From positions 6,560,501-6,624,500 of the forward strand of contig NZ_LJJF01000001.1 in the NCBI RefSeq assembly GCF_001625365.1: 64,000 nt of DNA. The letters run 5' to 3'. This stretch comes from Streptomyces sp. MJM8645 (GTDB taxonomy: Bacteria; Actinomycetota; Actinomycetes; Streptomycetales; Streptomycetaceae). Under the pieces are notes generated by a model. That model did not search any database, was not told where the DNA came from, and worked only from the letters and a program-made list of their open reading frames with translations. Positions 9,373-17,390 of this stretch are shown piece by piece (within the stretch, counting starts at the first letter, position 1; each line of letters begins with the position of its first letter). The position numbers and the translations under genes are program-made.

Positions 9373-10383
9373 ATGGCGGCGGGACGGCGGCACCCGGAGC
9401 GCACCACGGTCGCGCTGACCGGGGCGACCGGCTTCATAGGCTCCGCGGTGCTGGCCGCCCTGACCGCCCGCGGCGCGCGGGTGCGCGCGCTGGCCCGCGA
9501 CGTGCCGGACGGGCGCGGCCCGGCCGTCTGGGTGCCGGGCGACCTCGCCGACGGGGCGGCGCTGGCCGCGCTCTGCGAGGGTGCCGACGTCCTGCTCCAC
9601 CTGGCCTCCCGGGTCTCCGGGGGCGCCGAGGAGTGCGCGGTGGTGAACGTGCACGGCACCGAGGCGGTGACGGCCGCCGCGACCCGGGCCGGGGTGCGCC
9701 GGATCGTCCACCTGTCGACGACCGCGGTGTACGGCGAGGGACCGCACTCCGGCATCGGGGTCGACGAGGTGCCGGCCGCCCCGGTCTCCGAGGCCAGCCG
9801 GACCAGGCTGCTCGGCGAACGCGTCGCGCTGGCGGCCGGCGCCGTCGTGCTGCGGCCCGGCCTGGTGACCGGGACGGGCGACCGCTGGGTGGTTCCCGCG
9901 CTGGCCGAACTGGTCCGCCGGGTGCCGGTGCCCTGGGCGGGCGGGAACGCCAGGCTCTCCGTGGTTGACCGCGCCGACCTGGCCCGGCTGATCGCCGCGC
10001 TCGCCCTGGACGACCACGCCGTCCCGCCCGGCGTCCAGCACGCGAGCCACCCCGACCCGGTCCGGGCCGGCGACCTGCTCGCCGCCCTGGCCGGCCTCGG
10101 CCTGCTGCCCGCCCTGCCCGGCGCGGACGGCCCGGACGGCGCGGACGGCGCGGATGGCCCGGACGACCCGGGCGCCTCGTGGGACGAATGCCGGCGTCTG
10201 CTCGCCGCCACCCCGGGCCGCGTCTCCGAGCGGCAGTTCTCCCTGATCGCCCGCGACCACTGGTACCGGGGGGACGACGTCTGGCGTCTCGCCGCCTGCC
10301 CGCCCGGCCCCGGCCCCCTCGCCCGGCTGCCCGCCGCCGCCCCCTGGTACCGCCAGGCGCTGGGGCTCGCCGCACCGGCGTAG
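9373..10383 (+). CDS. NAD-dependent epimerase/dehydratase family protein
   Basis: 336 residues, extended short-chain dehydrogenase fold. The Rossmann motif is TGATGFIGS at residues 18-26. HLASRVSGG follows the fourth strand; HLSTTAVYG supplies the catalytic Ser/Thr-Tyr region, and a late LRPGLVTGTG is typical of the class. The usual YxxxK is weak (the Tyr of AVYGEG has no clear Lys four residues on), so activity may be non-canonical. The ATG at 9373 has a GAGGGG ribosome site. Residues near 250 hold an acidic Gly/Asp repeat. The substrate cannot be predicted. A hairpin enclosing the stop codon ends the gene. Confidence 0.82.
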   Translation: MAAGRRHPERTTVALTGATGFIGSAVLAALTARGARVRALARDVPDGRGPAVWVPGDLADGAALAALCEGADVLLHLASRVSGGAEECAVVNVHGTEAVTAAATRAGVRRIVHLSTTAVYGEGPHSGIGVDEVPAAPVSEASRTRLLGERVALAAGAVVLRPGLVTGTGDRWVVPALAELVRRVPVPWAGGNARLSVVDRADLARLIAALALDDHAVPPGVQHASHPDPVRAGDLLAALAGLGLLPALPGADGPDGADGADGPDDPGASWDECRRLLAATPGRVSERQFSLIARDHWYRGDDVWRLAACPPGPGPLARLPAAAPWYRQALGLAAPA

Positions 10384-10400
10384 GACGAAACGCCGGTGCG
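10371..10400 (+). terminator. Hairpin enclosing the epimerase stop codon
   Basis: A perfect 10-bp stem (10371-10380 with 10391-10400) has the TAG stop in its loop. It is likely a terminator, though weak in T residues. Confidence 0.5.
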
Positions 10401-10466
10401 GCGCGCCGGTTCAGGCGCCGTGCCGTCGGTCGGGCGCTGTGCCGACGGTCAGGGCCGCGCCGTCGG

Positions 10467-12578
10467 TCAGCTGGTGCCGGGGTCGCTGGTGCCGGGGCGG
10501 CCGTTCTCCAGGTGGCCGGCCCAGCGGCGGCGGAAGGTCGGGCCGTCGGTGGCGGCGACGGTGATGTCGTACCAGCGGCTGTCGGGGCGTATGTCGAAGG
10601 TGAACTGGGCCGAGGCGCCGCGCCGGATGCTGCGGCTCTGCTGCGAGCCCTTGGCGTAGGCGTTGGCGACGGTCACCGTCCGGGCGACCGGCCCGTTGTT
10701 GGTGATCTTGACGCGTACCTTGGACTTCTGCGGGTCGAACAGCGCGACCAGCTCGGTCCGGGCGCTGCCCTCGAATTCGTACACCGACCCGTTCGGGCCG
10801 TGGGCGGCGAGGTGGTAGTCGCCGGAGGCGGAGTGCGGCCAGAAGTCGCCGAGGGTGTCGCCGCCCGAGACGGTGTAGCGGCGGGGGGCGGCCTTCGGCG
10901 CGGTCCGGTCGTAGATGTAGAGCCAGGCGCCCGCTTCGCCCCGGTTCTCCAGATCCAGCTGGAACCGCCCGGGGGTGTCCGTCTCCTCCTCGTTGACCAC
11001 CAGGTCGTACGGGAGGGCGCGGGCCGGCCGGACGCCGGGCTCCTGGGTGGGCATCCGCTGGGGCAGCGGCACCTGGTACGGCTTGCCCTGCGAGGCGATC
11101 GGCGCGGGCACCGGGATCGAGACCGGCCGCGGGTCGGCGCCGGAGAAGTCGAGCGCCGAGGTGAGGTCGCCGCAGACCGACCGGCGCCAGGCGCTGATGT
11201 TGGGCTCCTCGATGCCGAACCGGGCCTCCAGGAACCGCAGGACGGAGGTGTGGTCGAAGGTCTCCGAACAGACCCAGCCGCCGCGCGACCACGGGGAGAT
11301 GACCAGCATCGGCACGCGCGGGCCGAGGCCGATCGGCTGGAGGCCGCCCGGGTCGGCGCCGGGGACCAGCGGACCCATCTCGCCCGGGTGCTTGCCGAGG
11401 TCGAGCAGTTCGTCGCGCAGGCTCGCCCTCAGGTCGGCGGAGACGATGCCCTGGCCGCCCGGGCCGCTGACGACCGGCGGCATCGGCGGGACGACGTGGT
11501 CGAACAGGCCGTCGTTCTCGTCGTAGTTGATGAGGAAGACCGTCCTGCCCCAGACCTCGGGGTTGGAGGTGAGCGCGTCCAGCACGAGGTTGATGTAGTA
11601 CGCGCCGTCGGTGGGTGTCGCGGACGGGTGCTCGCTGTACTTGTACGGCGGGACGATCCAGGAGACCTGCGGCAGCCGGCCCTGCTGGACGTCGGCGCGG
11701 AACTCCTTCAGCGTGTGGTCGGTGGCGCCCTTGTCCACCAGGGGGCCCGACGCGCCCTCGGCGACCTGGTACCGCTCGAAGAACATCAGCGAGTTGTCGG
11801 TGTAGTTGTCCGTGGGGGTGCCCGGCTCGCCGGAGCCGCCCTGGTACAGCTTCCAGCTGACGCCGGCCTTCTCCAGGCGCTCGGGGTAGGTGGTCCAGGT
11901 GTAGCCGTTGGTGTTGTTGCGCTCCTCCAGGCCGGGGCCGTTGGGCTTGCGGCCGTACACGTTGCGCGGGTCGCTGGTGCCGGTCCACAGGTAGATGCGG
12001 TTGGGCGCGGTGTCGGCGTGGACGGAGCAGAAGTACGAGTCGCAGAGGGTGAAGGCGTCGGCCAGGGCGAAGTGGTACGCCAGGTCCTGGCGCTTGAGGT
12101 GGCCCATCGTCATGACGTCCTGCTTCTGGTTCACCCACTGGTCGTGGCGCCCCTCGTTCCAGGCGAGGTGGCCGCTGCTCCAGCCGTGGTCGGTGCCGGC
12201 CTGGTACTCGGTGGTGTTCCTGGGGTCGATGTACCAGGGCAGCACCTCCTGCTCGGAGGCGGGCAGACCGCGGTCGTGGTAGCGGCCGGTCTTCACGGCG
12301 GCGGCGGGCTGGTGCCAGTTCGGCCGGCCGTCGGGCAGCAGCGTGGGGCGCGGGTCGTCGAACCCGCGCACGCCGCGCAGGGTGCCGAAGTAGTGGTCGA
12401 AGGAACGGTTCTCCTGCATCAGGACGACGACGTGTTCGACGTCCTCGATCGAGCGGGTCCGGCCGATCGCGGGCAGTGCCAGGGCCTTGCTGACCGCGGG
12501 CGGGAACGCGCCGAGGCCTGCGGCGGCTGCGGACGCGCCGCTCAGCTGGAGGAATCGGCGCCGGTCGATGGAGGCCAC
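10467..12578 (-). CDS. Tat-exported phosphocholine-specific phospholipase C
   Basis: 703 residues from the GTG at 12578, which follows a GAAGGA ribosome site. The N-terminus has a twin-arginine signal (SIDRRRFLQLSGASAAAAG), so export is folded via Tat. The catalytic phosphoesterase domain follows, beginning with the hallmark MQENRSFDHYFGTLRGVRGF and containing WTGTSDPRN, FLINYDENDGLFDHV and a late SPWSRGGWVCSE. Two C-terminal beta domains (YDLVVNEEETDTPGRFQL onward) complete the usual bacterial phospholipase C length of about 690-720. The enzyme releases phosphocholine from phosphatidylcholine or sphingomyelin. Divergent from the TerD-domain gene. Confidence 0.93.
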   Translation of the reverse strand: MASIDRRRFLQLSGASAAAAGLGAFPPAVSKALALPAIGRTRSIEDVEHVVVLMQENRSFDHYFGTLRGVRGFDDPRPTLLPDGRPNWHQPAAAVKTGRYHDRGLPASEQEVLPWYIDPRNTTEYQAGTDHGWSSGHLAWNEGRHDQWVNQKQDVMTMGHLKRQDLAYHFALADAFTLCDSYFCSVHADTAPNRIYLWTGTSDPRNVYGRKPNGPGLEERNNTNGYTWTTYPERLEKAGVSWKLYQGGSGEPGTPTDNYTDNSLMFFERYQVAEGASGPLVDKGATDHTLKEFRADVQQGRLPQVSWIVPPYKYSEHPSATPTDGAYYINLVLDALTSNPEVWGRTVFLINYDENDGLFDHVVPPMPPVVSGPGGQGIVSADLRASLRDELLDLGKHPGEMGPLVPGADPGGLQPIGLGPRVPMLVISPWSRGGWVCSETFDHTSVLRFLEARFGIEEPNISAWRRSVCGDLTSALDFSGADPRPVSIPVPAPIASQGKPYQVPLPQRMPTQEPGVRPARALPYDLVVNEEETDTPGRFQLDLENRGEAGAWLYIYDRTAPKAAPRRYTVSGGDTLGDFWPHSASGDYHLAAHGPNGSVYEFEGSARTELVALFDPQKSKVRVKITNNGPVARTVTVANAYAKGSQQSRSIRRGASAQFTFDIRPDSRWYDITVAATDGPTFRRRWAGHLENGRPGTSDPGTS

Positions 12579-12779
12579 GTGGTGTCCTTCCTTCTCGGGG
12601 TACAGGGGGGTGCCAAGAAGGTTCGAACATAGGTGCCGCAGCCAGGCCGTACGAGGTCCCCCAGCGAACGCCGCATGAGTTTTCAGCCAATTCCTGTCTA
12701 GCCAACTTCCCCGGACCCACCGGCGGCGGGCCCGGAAACCCGCATGCGTCGCCCCGCACCGTTCTGCGAGCATGACCGC

Positions 12780-14960
12780 ATGGTCCACCGTCTCGAACCC
12801 ATCGTCGTCCGGCACACCCATCGCCTCCCCGCCCCCTCCCGGCCGGGCGCTCCGGCGGGGCAAGGCGCTGTCGTGGCGCGGCAGTTCGACGCCGCGCTGA
12901 TGTCCGTGGGCTTCAAGCTCTCGGCGGACCTGCTGGAGTACCTGTCGGGGCTGCCCGAGGCGACGGTCGTCGACACCGCCGCCCGCACCCTGGGCACCGT
13001 CCGCGAGTCGGTGGGCGACCACGTCGGGCACAACGCCTACTTCATCGACTTCCCGCTCAACGTGCCGGACACCTTCGAGTTCTGGACGCACTGCATCGCC
13101 GGGGCGCTCGCCGACGACGCGTCGCGAGGCAGTGTGCTCGCCCAACTGCGCACCGGCGTGGTCGACCTGCTGACCCTCCCGTCCTACGGCCGCTACCAGC
13201 ACAGCTACGCCGAACTGCTCGCCGCCCACGACGAGCTGATCGCAGCTGCGGGCGACCGCATGACGGTCCTGCACCTGGGCGGCGCCCTGGAGGAGGAGGT
13301 GACGGCCCTCTACCTGGCCCTGGCCGGCAGCACCACGCCGCTGGGCGAGGAGGGCCTGCGCGACCTCGGCGTGCTCGCCGGGCACTGCGTCGCCGGTCCG
13401 CAGCCAGAGGCGATCCCGGTCCGGGAGAACCGCGCCGTCGTCAACCTCGCCCGCCTCCAGGCCGGCGCCGACCTCCTCCTGGACACCGTCACCGACGTGC
13501 TCCGGCTGGCCTGCGCACTGTCCGACGGCGACGTGACCCTGGCGGAACCGACCCGGTTCCGGGCGCTGTCCCGACCGGCCCGCCGTGCCCTGCTGGCCGG
13601 CCTCGACGCCGTGGTGGGCGCCAACCCCGCCAAGCTCGCCGACGTCAGCGGGCACCGCGAGGCGTTCAAGCGCCTCGGTGAGCGCCTCCACCCGCACGAG
13701 TACCCGCGCTGGCCGCGCGCCGCCGAGGTGTTCGCCGTGGCCCGGGGCGAGGTGACGGCCCGCTCCCTCACCGGCCGCGTCGAGGAACTCCTCGGCGCCG
13801 GCGACGTCACCGGCGCGGTACGGCTGCTGGCCGCCGCCCCGGGCATGCTGTTCCGCTCCCTGGACCGTCTGCTGCGTGCGGGCCGAACCCCGGAGGAACG
13901 CGACACCGTCGTGGCCGCCGTCGAGCAGGCCGCCCCGCTGGTCTCCGGCCGGGTCCTGCTGTCGGTCCGCGAACACCTCCACAACCGCACCGGGGAAGCG
14001 GACGGGCGCCGCCTCTTCGTCAACCGCCTCGGCCGCGCCTGGGTCACCACCGACACCCGACCGCCCCTGCCGGCACCCGAACGCGACCGCCTGCTCGCCG
14101 CCCTGGACGCCGAGACGAGCCGCCGCCTCCCCGACCCCGGGCACCTGCTGATCGACCCCGACGTACTCGACGTCGCACTCCCGCTCAGCGGCAAGGCCAC
14201 CACCGCCGGACTCGGCGTACTGCCCCGGGGTTCCCTCACCCCGGTCGACGGCGAACTGCTGCGCTTCTTCGTCTACTGGAAGCAGACCGGTCACAGCACC
14301 GACTTCGACCTGTCCGCCCTGATGCTCGACGACTCCTACGAGACGCTCGGCTGGCTCTCCTACACCTCGCTCAGCCAGGTCGAGGGCGAGCACTCCGGAG
14401 ACGTCACCGACGCCCCCGACGGCGGCTCAGAGTTCATCAACCTGCGCCTGGGCGCCGTACGCGGCAGCGCCATCGTCCCGCAGGTCAACATCTTCTCCGG
14501 TGAGGGCTTCGAGGAGGTCGAGGAGTCCTTCTTCGGCTTCATGCTGCGCGACGCCGAACAGCAGGGCCGCCCCTTCGAACCGCGCACCGTCCGGATGAAG
14601 TCGGACCTGCGCGGCCCGGGCAGGGTCGCCCTGCCGCTGGCCTTCCTGCGTGGGGACGACGGCCGCTGGCACGCCAAGTGGCTGCACCTGTACCTGAAGG
14701 GCAACCCGAACGCCAACCGGGTCGAGGGGAACCGGATGTCGGTCGCCACGCTGCTGCGGGGCATCGTCGGGCGTGACCACCTGACGGTCCGCCATCTGAC
14801 CGAGCTGATGGGCGAGCGCGCCACCGCCACCACGCTGTGGGACGGCACGTCGCTCCCGGCCGGCCCGGTCACGTACATCGGTCTGGAACGCCCGGAGGGC
14901 CTGCACCCGGACTCCGTCGTCATCACCCCGGAAAACCTGCGTGACCTGATCCCCGCCTGA
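12780..14960 (+). CDS. SCO0854/MXAN_6230-type protein with C-terminal TerD-like domain
   Basis: 726 residues from the ATG at 12780; an ATG at 12744 would add 12. Residues about 40-470 are an alpha-rich region rich in Leu and Arg. The last 200 or so residues show TerD-family features: FVYWKQTGHSTDFDLSALML, SYTSL, a GGSEFINLRLG strand and ending blocks KWLHLYLKG and TYIGLERP. TerD proteins bind calcium and belong to tellurite/stress systems. Related actinobacterial proteins are annotated as SCO0854-family with a RING domain; I see no RING cysteine pattern here. Function unknown. Confidence 0.7.
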   Translation: MVHRLEPIVVRHTHRLPAPSRPGAPAGQGAVVARQFDAALMSVGFKLSADLLEYLSGLPEATVVDTAARTLGTVRESVGDHVGHNAYFIDFPLNVPDTFEFWTHCIAGALADDASRGSVLAQLRTGVVDLLTLPSYGRYQHSYAELLAAHDELIAAAGDRMTVLHLGGALEEEVTALYLALAGSTTPLGEEGLRDLGVLAGHCVAGPQPEAIPVRENRAVVNLARLQAGADLLLDTVTDVLRLACALSDGDVTLAEPTRFRALSRPARRALLAGLDAVVGANPAKLADVSGHREAFKRLGERLHPHEYPRWPRAAEVFAVARGEVTARSLTGRVEELLGAGDVTGAVRLLAAAPGMLFRSLDRLLRAGRTPEERDTVVAAVEQAAPLVSGRVLLSVREHLHNRTGEADGRRLFVNRLGRAWVTTDTRPPLPAPERDRLLAALDAETSRRLPDPGHLLIDPDVLDVALPLSGKATTAGLGVLPRGSLTPVDGELLRFFVYWKQTGHSTDFDLSALMLDDSYETLGWLSYTSLSQVEGEHSGDVTDAPDGGSEFINLRLGAVRGSAIVPQVNIFSGEGFEEVEESFFGFMLRDAEQQGRPFEPRTVRMKSDLRGPGRVALPLAFLRGDDGRWHAKWLHLYLKGNPNANRVEGNRMSVATLLRGIVGRDHLTVRHLTELMGERATATTLWDGTSLPAGPVTYIGLERPEGLHPDSVVITPENLRDLIPA

Positions 14961-15263
14961 CTGCTAGCGTTGGCCCCGGCGAGGCCATGAACGGGCTTCC
15001 TTCTCACACCACCTGACATAGCCCGTTCGCTTTCCTCGCCCTCGACCACCCGCCGGGGTGCCACAAGGCACCCCGGCGTCGTCGTTTCCCCGTGGTCCAC
15101 CTCCTCGGCCGGCGTTGTTCCGCCCCAGGCCGGGTGGGTCCGTGCCGTCCCGTCGGTCCGCTCGGTATGACCGTGATCACATCAATTCCGTTGTGCCGTG
15201 GTCCGGCCCCCATCGCGTCTGAGTTCGGGGGTCTGTGCCCACGAGCGAATCGGAGACCGGACT
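14961..15263 (+). other. Intergenic region with nested inverted repeats
   Basis: 303 bases between the TerD-domain gene and the penicillin-binding protein gene. It holds a possible two-helix RNA: GAACGGGCT (14989-14997) pairs with 15020-15028, and the flanking GCGAGG (14979-14984) pairs with CCTCGC (15034-15039). A separate 12-bp terminator stem lies at 15051-15078. The remainder (15079-15250) should contain the promoter of the next gene, but no clear consensus is visible. Confidence 0.45.
15051..15078 (+). terminator. Terminator hairpin downstream of the TerD-domain gene
   Basis: Perfect 12-bp stem (15051-15062 with 15067-15078), loop ACAA, followed by a short T-containing stretch (TCGTCGTTT). 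Confidence 0.75.
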
Positions 15264-17303
15264 GTGCGTGCTGACCAAGGTGGCGGGGCGGAGAAGGAGA
15301 AGCCCGGAGGGGAGGCCGGAGGGGAGGAGCCCGGAGGGCGGCGGTGGATCGACTACCCGCGCAGAGGGCGGCGCGGAGTCCGCCGCTGGCTCCCGTCCTG
15401 GCGGCAGCTGCTCCTGGTGGCGGGGGCCGGGGCCGCGGTGCTGACGGGATGGCTGACCTGGTTCTACGTCACCACCCACGTCCCGGAGGACCTGAACGCC
15501 TTCGCCACCCAGCAGAACAACGTCTACTTCTGGGCGGACGGCACCGAGATGGCACGGATCGGCGAGACCAACCGGCAGGAGGTGCCGCTCGACCAGGTGC
15601 CGGAGTCGGTGCAGTGGGCCGTACTGGCCGCCGAGAACGAGACCTTCTACTCGGACCCGGGGATCTCCTTCACGGGCATCGGCCGCGCGGTCTACCAGAT
15701 GGTCTCGGGCGGTGAGACCCAGGGCGGCTCGACCATCACCCAGCAGTACGTCAAGAACAACTACCTGAACCAGCGTCAGGACTTCTCGCGCAAGCTCAGC
15801 GAGATCGTCATCGCGATCAAGCTGGACCGGCGGATGGGCAAACCGGACATCCTGGCCGGCTATCTGAACACCAGTTGGTTCGGGCGCGGCAGCTACGGCA
15901 TCGAACGGGCCGCGGCCGCGTACTACGGCAAGGACGTCTCGCAGCTCAACCCGAGCGAAGGGGCCTTCCTCGCCGCCCTGTTGAAGGGGGCCGGGCAGTT
16001 CGATCCGGGGATCAGCGCGAACAACCACCGGCGGGCCGAGGAGCGGTGGTCCTGGATCCTGGACCGGATGGTGAAGGTCGGCAGGCTCTCCGCCGCCGAG
16101 CGCGCCCGGTACACGGTGTTCCCCGAGCCCAGGACCCAGCCGAAGGCGGCGGGGCTGAGCGGCCAGGTCGGGTACCTGGTGGACATGGCCAGGACCTACG
16201 TGGAGGGCCACAGCGACATCACGCAGGCCCAGTTCGACCTCGGCGGCCACCAGATCTTCACCACCTTCGACAAGCCCAAGGTCAACGCGCTGGCCGCCGC
16301 GGTGCGGGACGCCACCAAGGGGATCGACCCCGACAGCCGCGAGGCCGACCGGTTACTGAAGGTCGGTGCCGCCTCGGTGGCCCCGGACGGGAGGATCGTC
16401 GCGCTCTACGGCGGAACCGACTACCTGAAACAGGGCTTCGACAACGCCAACACCTCCACGGTGCCGGTCGGTTCGGCCTTCACCCCGCTGGTCTACGCCG
16501 CGGGCCTGAGCGAGGGCGTGCAGCGCAAGCGGGGCGGCAGCCGCACCCCGGTGACGCCCGCCACCACCTACGACGGCGACGACGGCGTGAACGTGATGAC
16601 CCCGGAGGGGCCGTACTGGGGGCGTAACGGGCGGATAGCGAAGACCGCCAACGACGGCAAGCGGAGCTGGGGGACGGTCACCCTGAGGAGCGCGGTGGAG
16701 CAGTCCGTCAACGGGCCGATGATGCAGCTCGCCATGGACGTCGGCCTGGACCGGGTGCAGAAGACCGCCGCCGACCTGGGCCTGCTCCCGGGCAGCATGG
16801 GGGAGTTGGTGCCGGCCTTCGGCGTCGGGAACTCCACACCGAGCGCGATCAGGACCGCCGACGCCTACGCCGCCTTCGCCGCCGGAGGCAGCCACACGGA
16901 CCCGTACTCCGTCCTGCGGATCACCCGGAACGGCGAGCCGCTCGGGCTGCGCCTGCCGACCGCCGTACAGGCGCTGACCCCGCAGGTCGCGGGGGAGGTG
17001 GACGCGGCGCTCAAGAGCGCGGTCCGCACCGGGAGCGCCAGGTCGGTGGCGGAGGCCGGGCCGGACCTGGCCGGGAAGCCGGGAACGACTCCGGACCGCA
17101 CGGCGGGGTGGTTCGTCGGCTACGACGCGCGGATGTCCACGGCCGTCACGGTCTTCCGGGCGGACCTGAAGGACATGAAGCTGCTCTCACTGGAGGGGTT
17201 GGGCGGCGCCGCCCCGGACACCCCGGACTCCGCGCTGCCCACCCAGATCTGGACCTCGTACATGAAGGCGGCCGGTGGCCCGGGAGGTGCGAGCGGCCGG
17301 TAG
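15264..17303 (+). CDS. Class A penicillin-binding protein with altered transpeptidase motifs
   Basis: 679 residues from the GTG at 15264, eight bases after GGAG. A charged cytoplasmic start and one membrane helix (about residues 48-70) precede a GT51 glycosyltransferase domain with AAENETFYSDPG, GGSTITQQYVKNNYL and KLSEIVIAIKLDR, all well conserved. It would polymerise lipid II. The C-terminal transpeptidase-like domain is recognisable, but SxxK reads S404-A-F-T407 (Lys lost), SxN is present (SVNGPMM), and KTG reads K605-P-G. Peptide cross-linking is therefore doubtful. One rare Leu codon TTA sits at 16353-16355, suggesting bldA dependence. An 18-bp tandem repeat spans the stop. Confidence 0.88.
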   Translation: MRADQGGGAEKEKPGGEAGGEEPGGRRWIDYPRRGRRGVRRWLPSWRQLLLVAGAGAAVLTGWLTWFYVTTHVPEDLNAFATQQNNVYFWADGTEMARIGETNRQEVPLDQVPESVQWAVLAAENETFYSDPGISFTGIGRAVYQMVSGGETQGGSTITQQYVKNNYLNQRQDFSRKLSEIVIAIKLDRRMGKPDILAGYLNTSWFGRGSYGIERAAAAYYGKDVSQLNPSEGAFLAALLKGAGQFDPGISANNHRRAEERWSWILDRMVKVGRLSAAERARYTVFPEPRTQPKAAGLSGQVGYLVDMARTYVEGHSDITQAQFDLGGHQIFTTFDKPKVNALAAAVRDATKGIDPDSREADRLLKVGAASVAPDGRIVALYGGTDYLKQGFDNANTSTVPVGSAFTPLVYAAGLSEGVQRKRGGSRTPVTPATTYDGDDGVNVMTPEGPYWGRNGRIAKTANDGKRSWGTVTLRSAVEQSVNGPMMQLAMDVGLDRVQKTAADLGLLPGSMGELVPAFGVGNSTPSAIRTADAYAAFAAGGSHTDPYSVLRITRNGEPLGLRLPTAVQALTPQVAGEVDAALKSAVRTGSARSVAEAGPDLAGKPGTTPDRTAGWFVGYDARMSTAVTVFRADLKDMKLLSLEGLGGAAPDTPDSALPTQIWTSYMKAAGGPGGASGR

Positions 17304-17331
17304 GGCCTGGGGCGCCGGTAGGTCCTGGGGC
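17296..17331. repeat. 18-bp tandem duplication across a stop codon
   Basis: Units at 17296-17313 and 17314-17331 differ at one base. The first contains the TAG stop of the penicillin-binding protein gene. Confidence 0.8.
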
Positions 17332-17339
17332 CGGTGGGG

Positions 17340-17384
17340 CCGGGCGGCCGCGGGGCGTGGTGTCACGGCCCCGCGGCCGCCCGG
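17340..17384. terminator. Bidirectional terminator between convergent genes
   Basis: A perfect 17-bp GC stem (17340-17356 with 17368-17384) with an 11-base loop lies between the stops of the penicillin-binding protein and deacetylase-like genes. Confidence 0.8.
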
Positions 17385-17390
17385 GCCGGG

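Noticed and set aside
10120..10165. Collagen-like Gly-Asp-Pro repeat as a separate feature
   Set aside because: It is a short low-complexity insertion in the epimerase-family protein, too short and irregular to treat as a domain.
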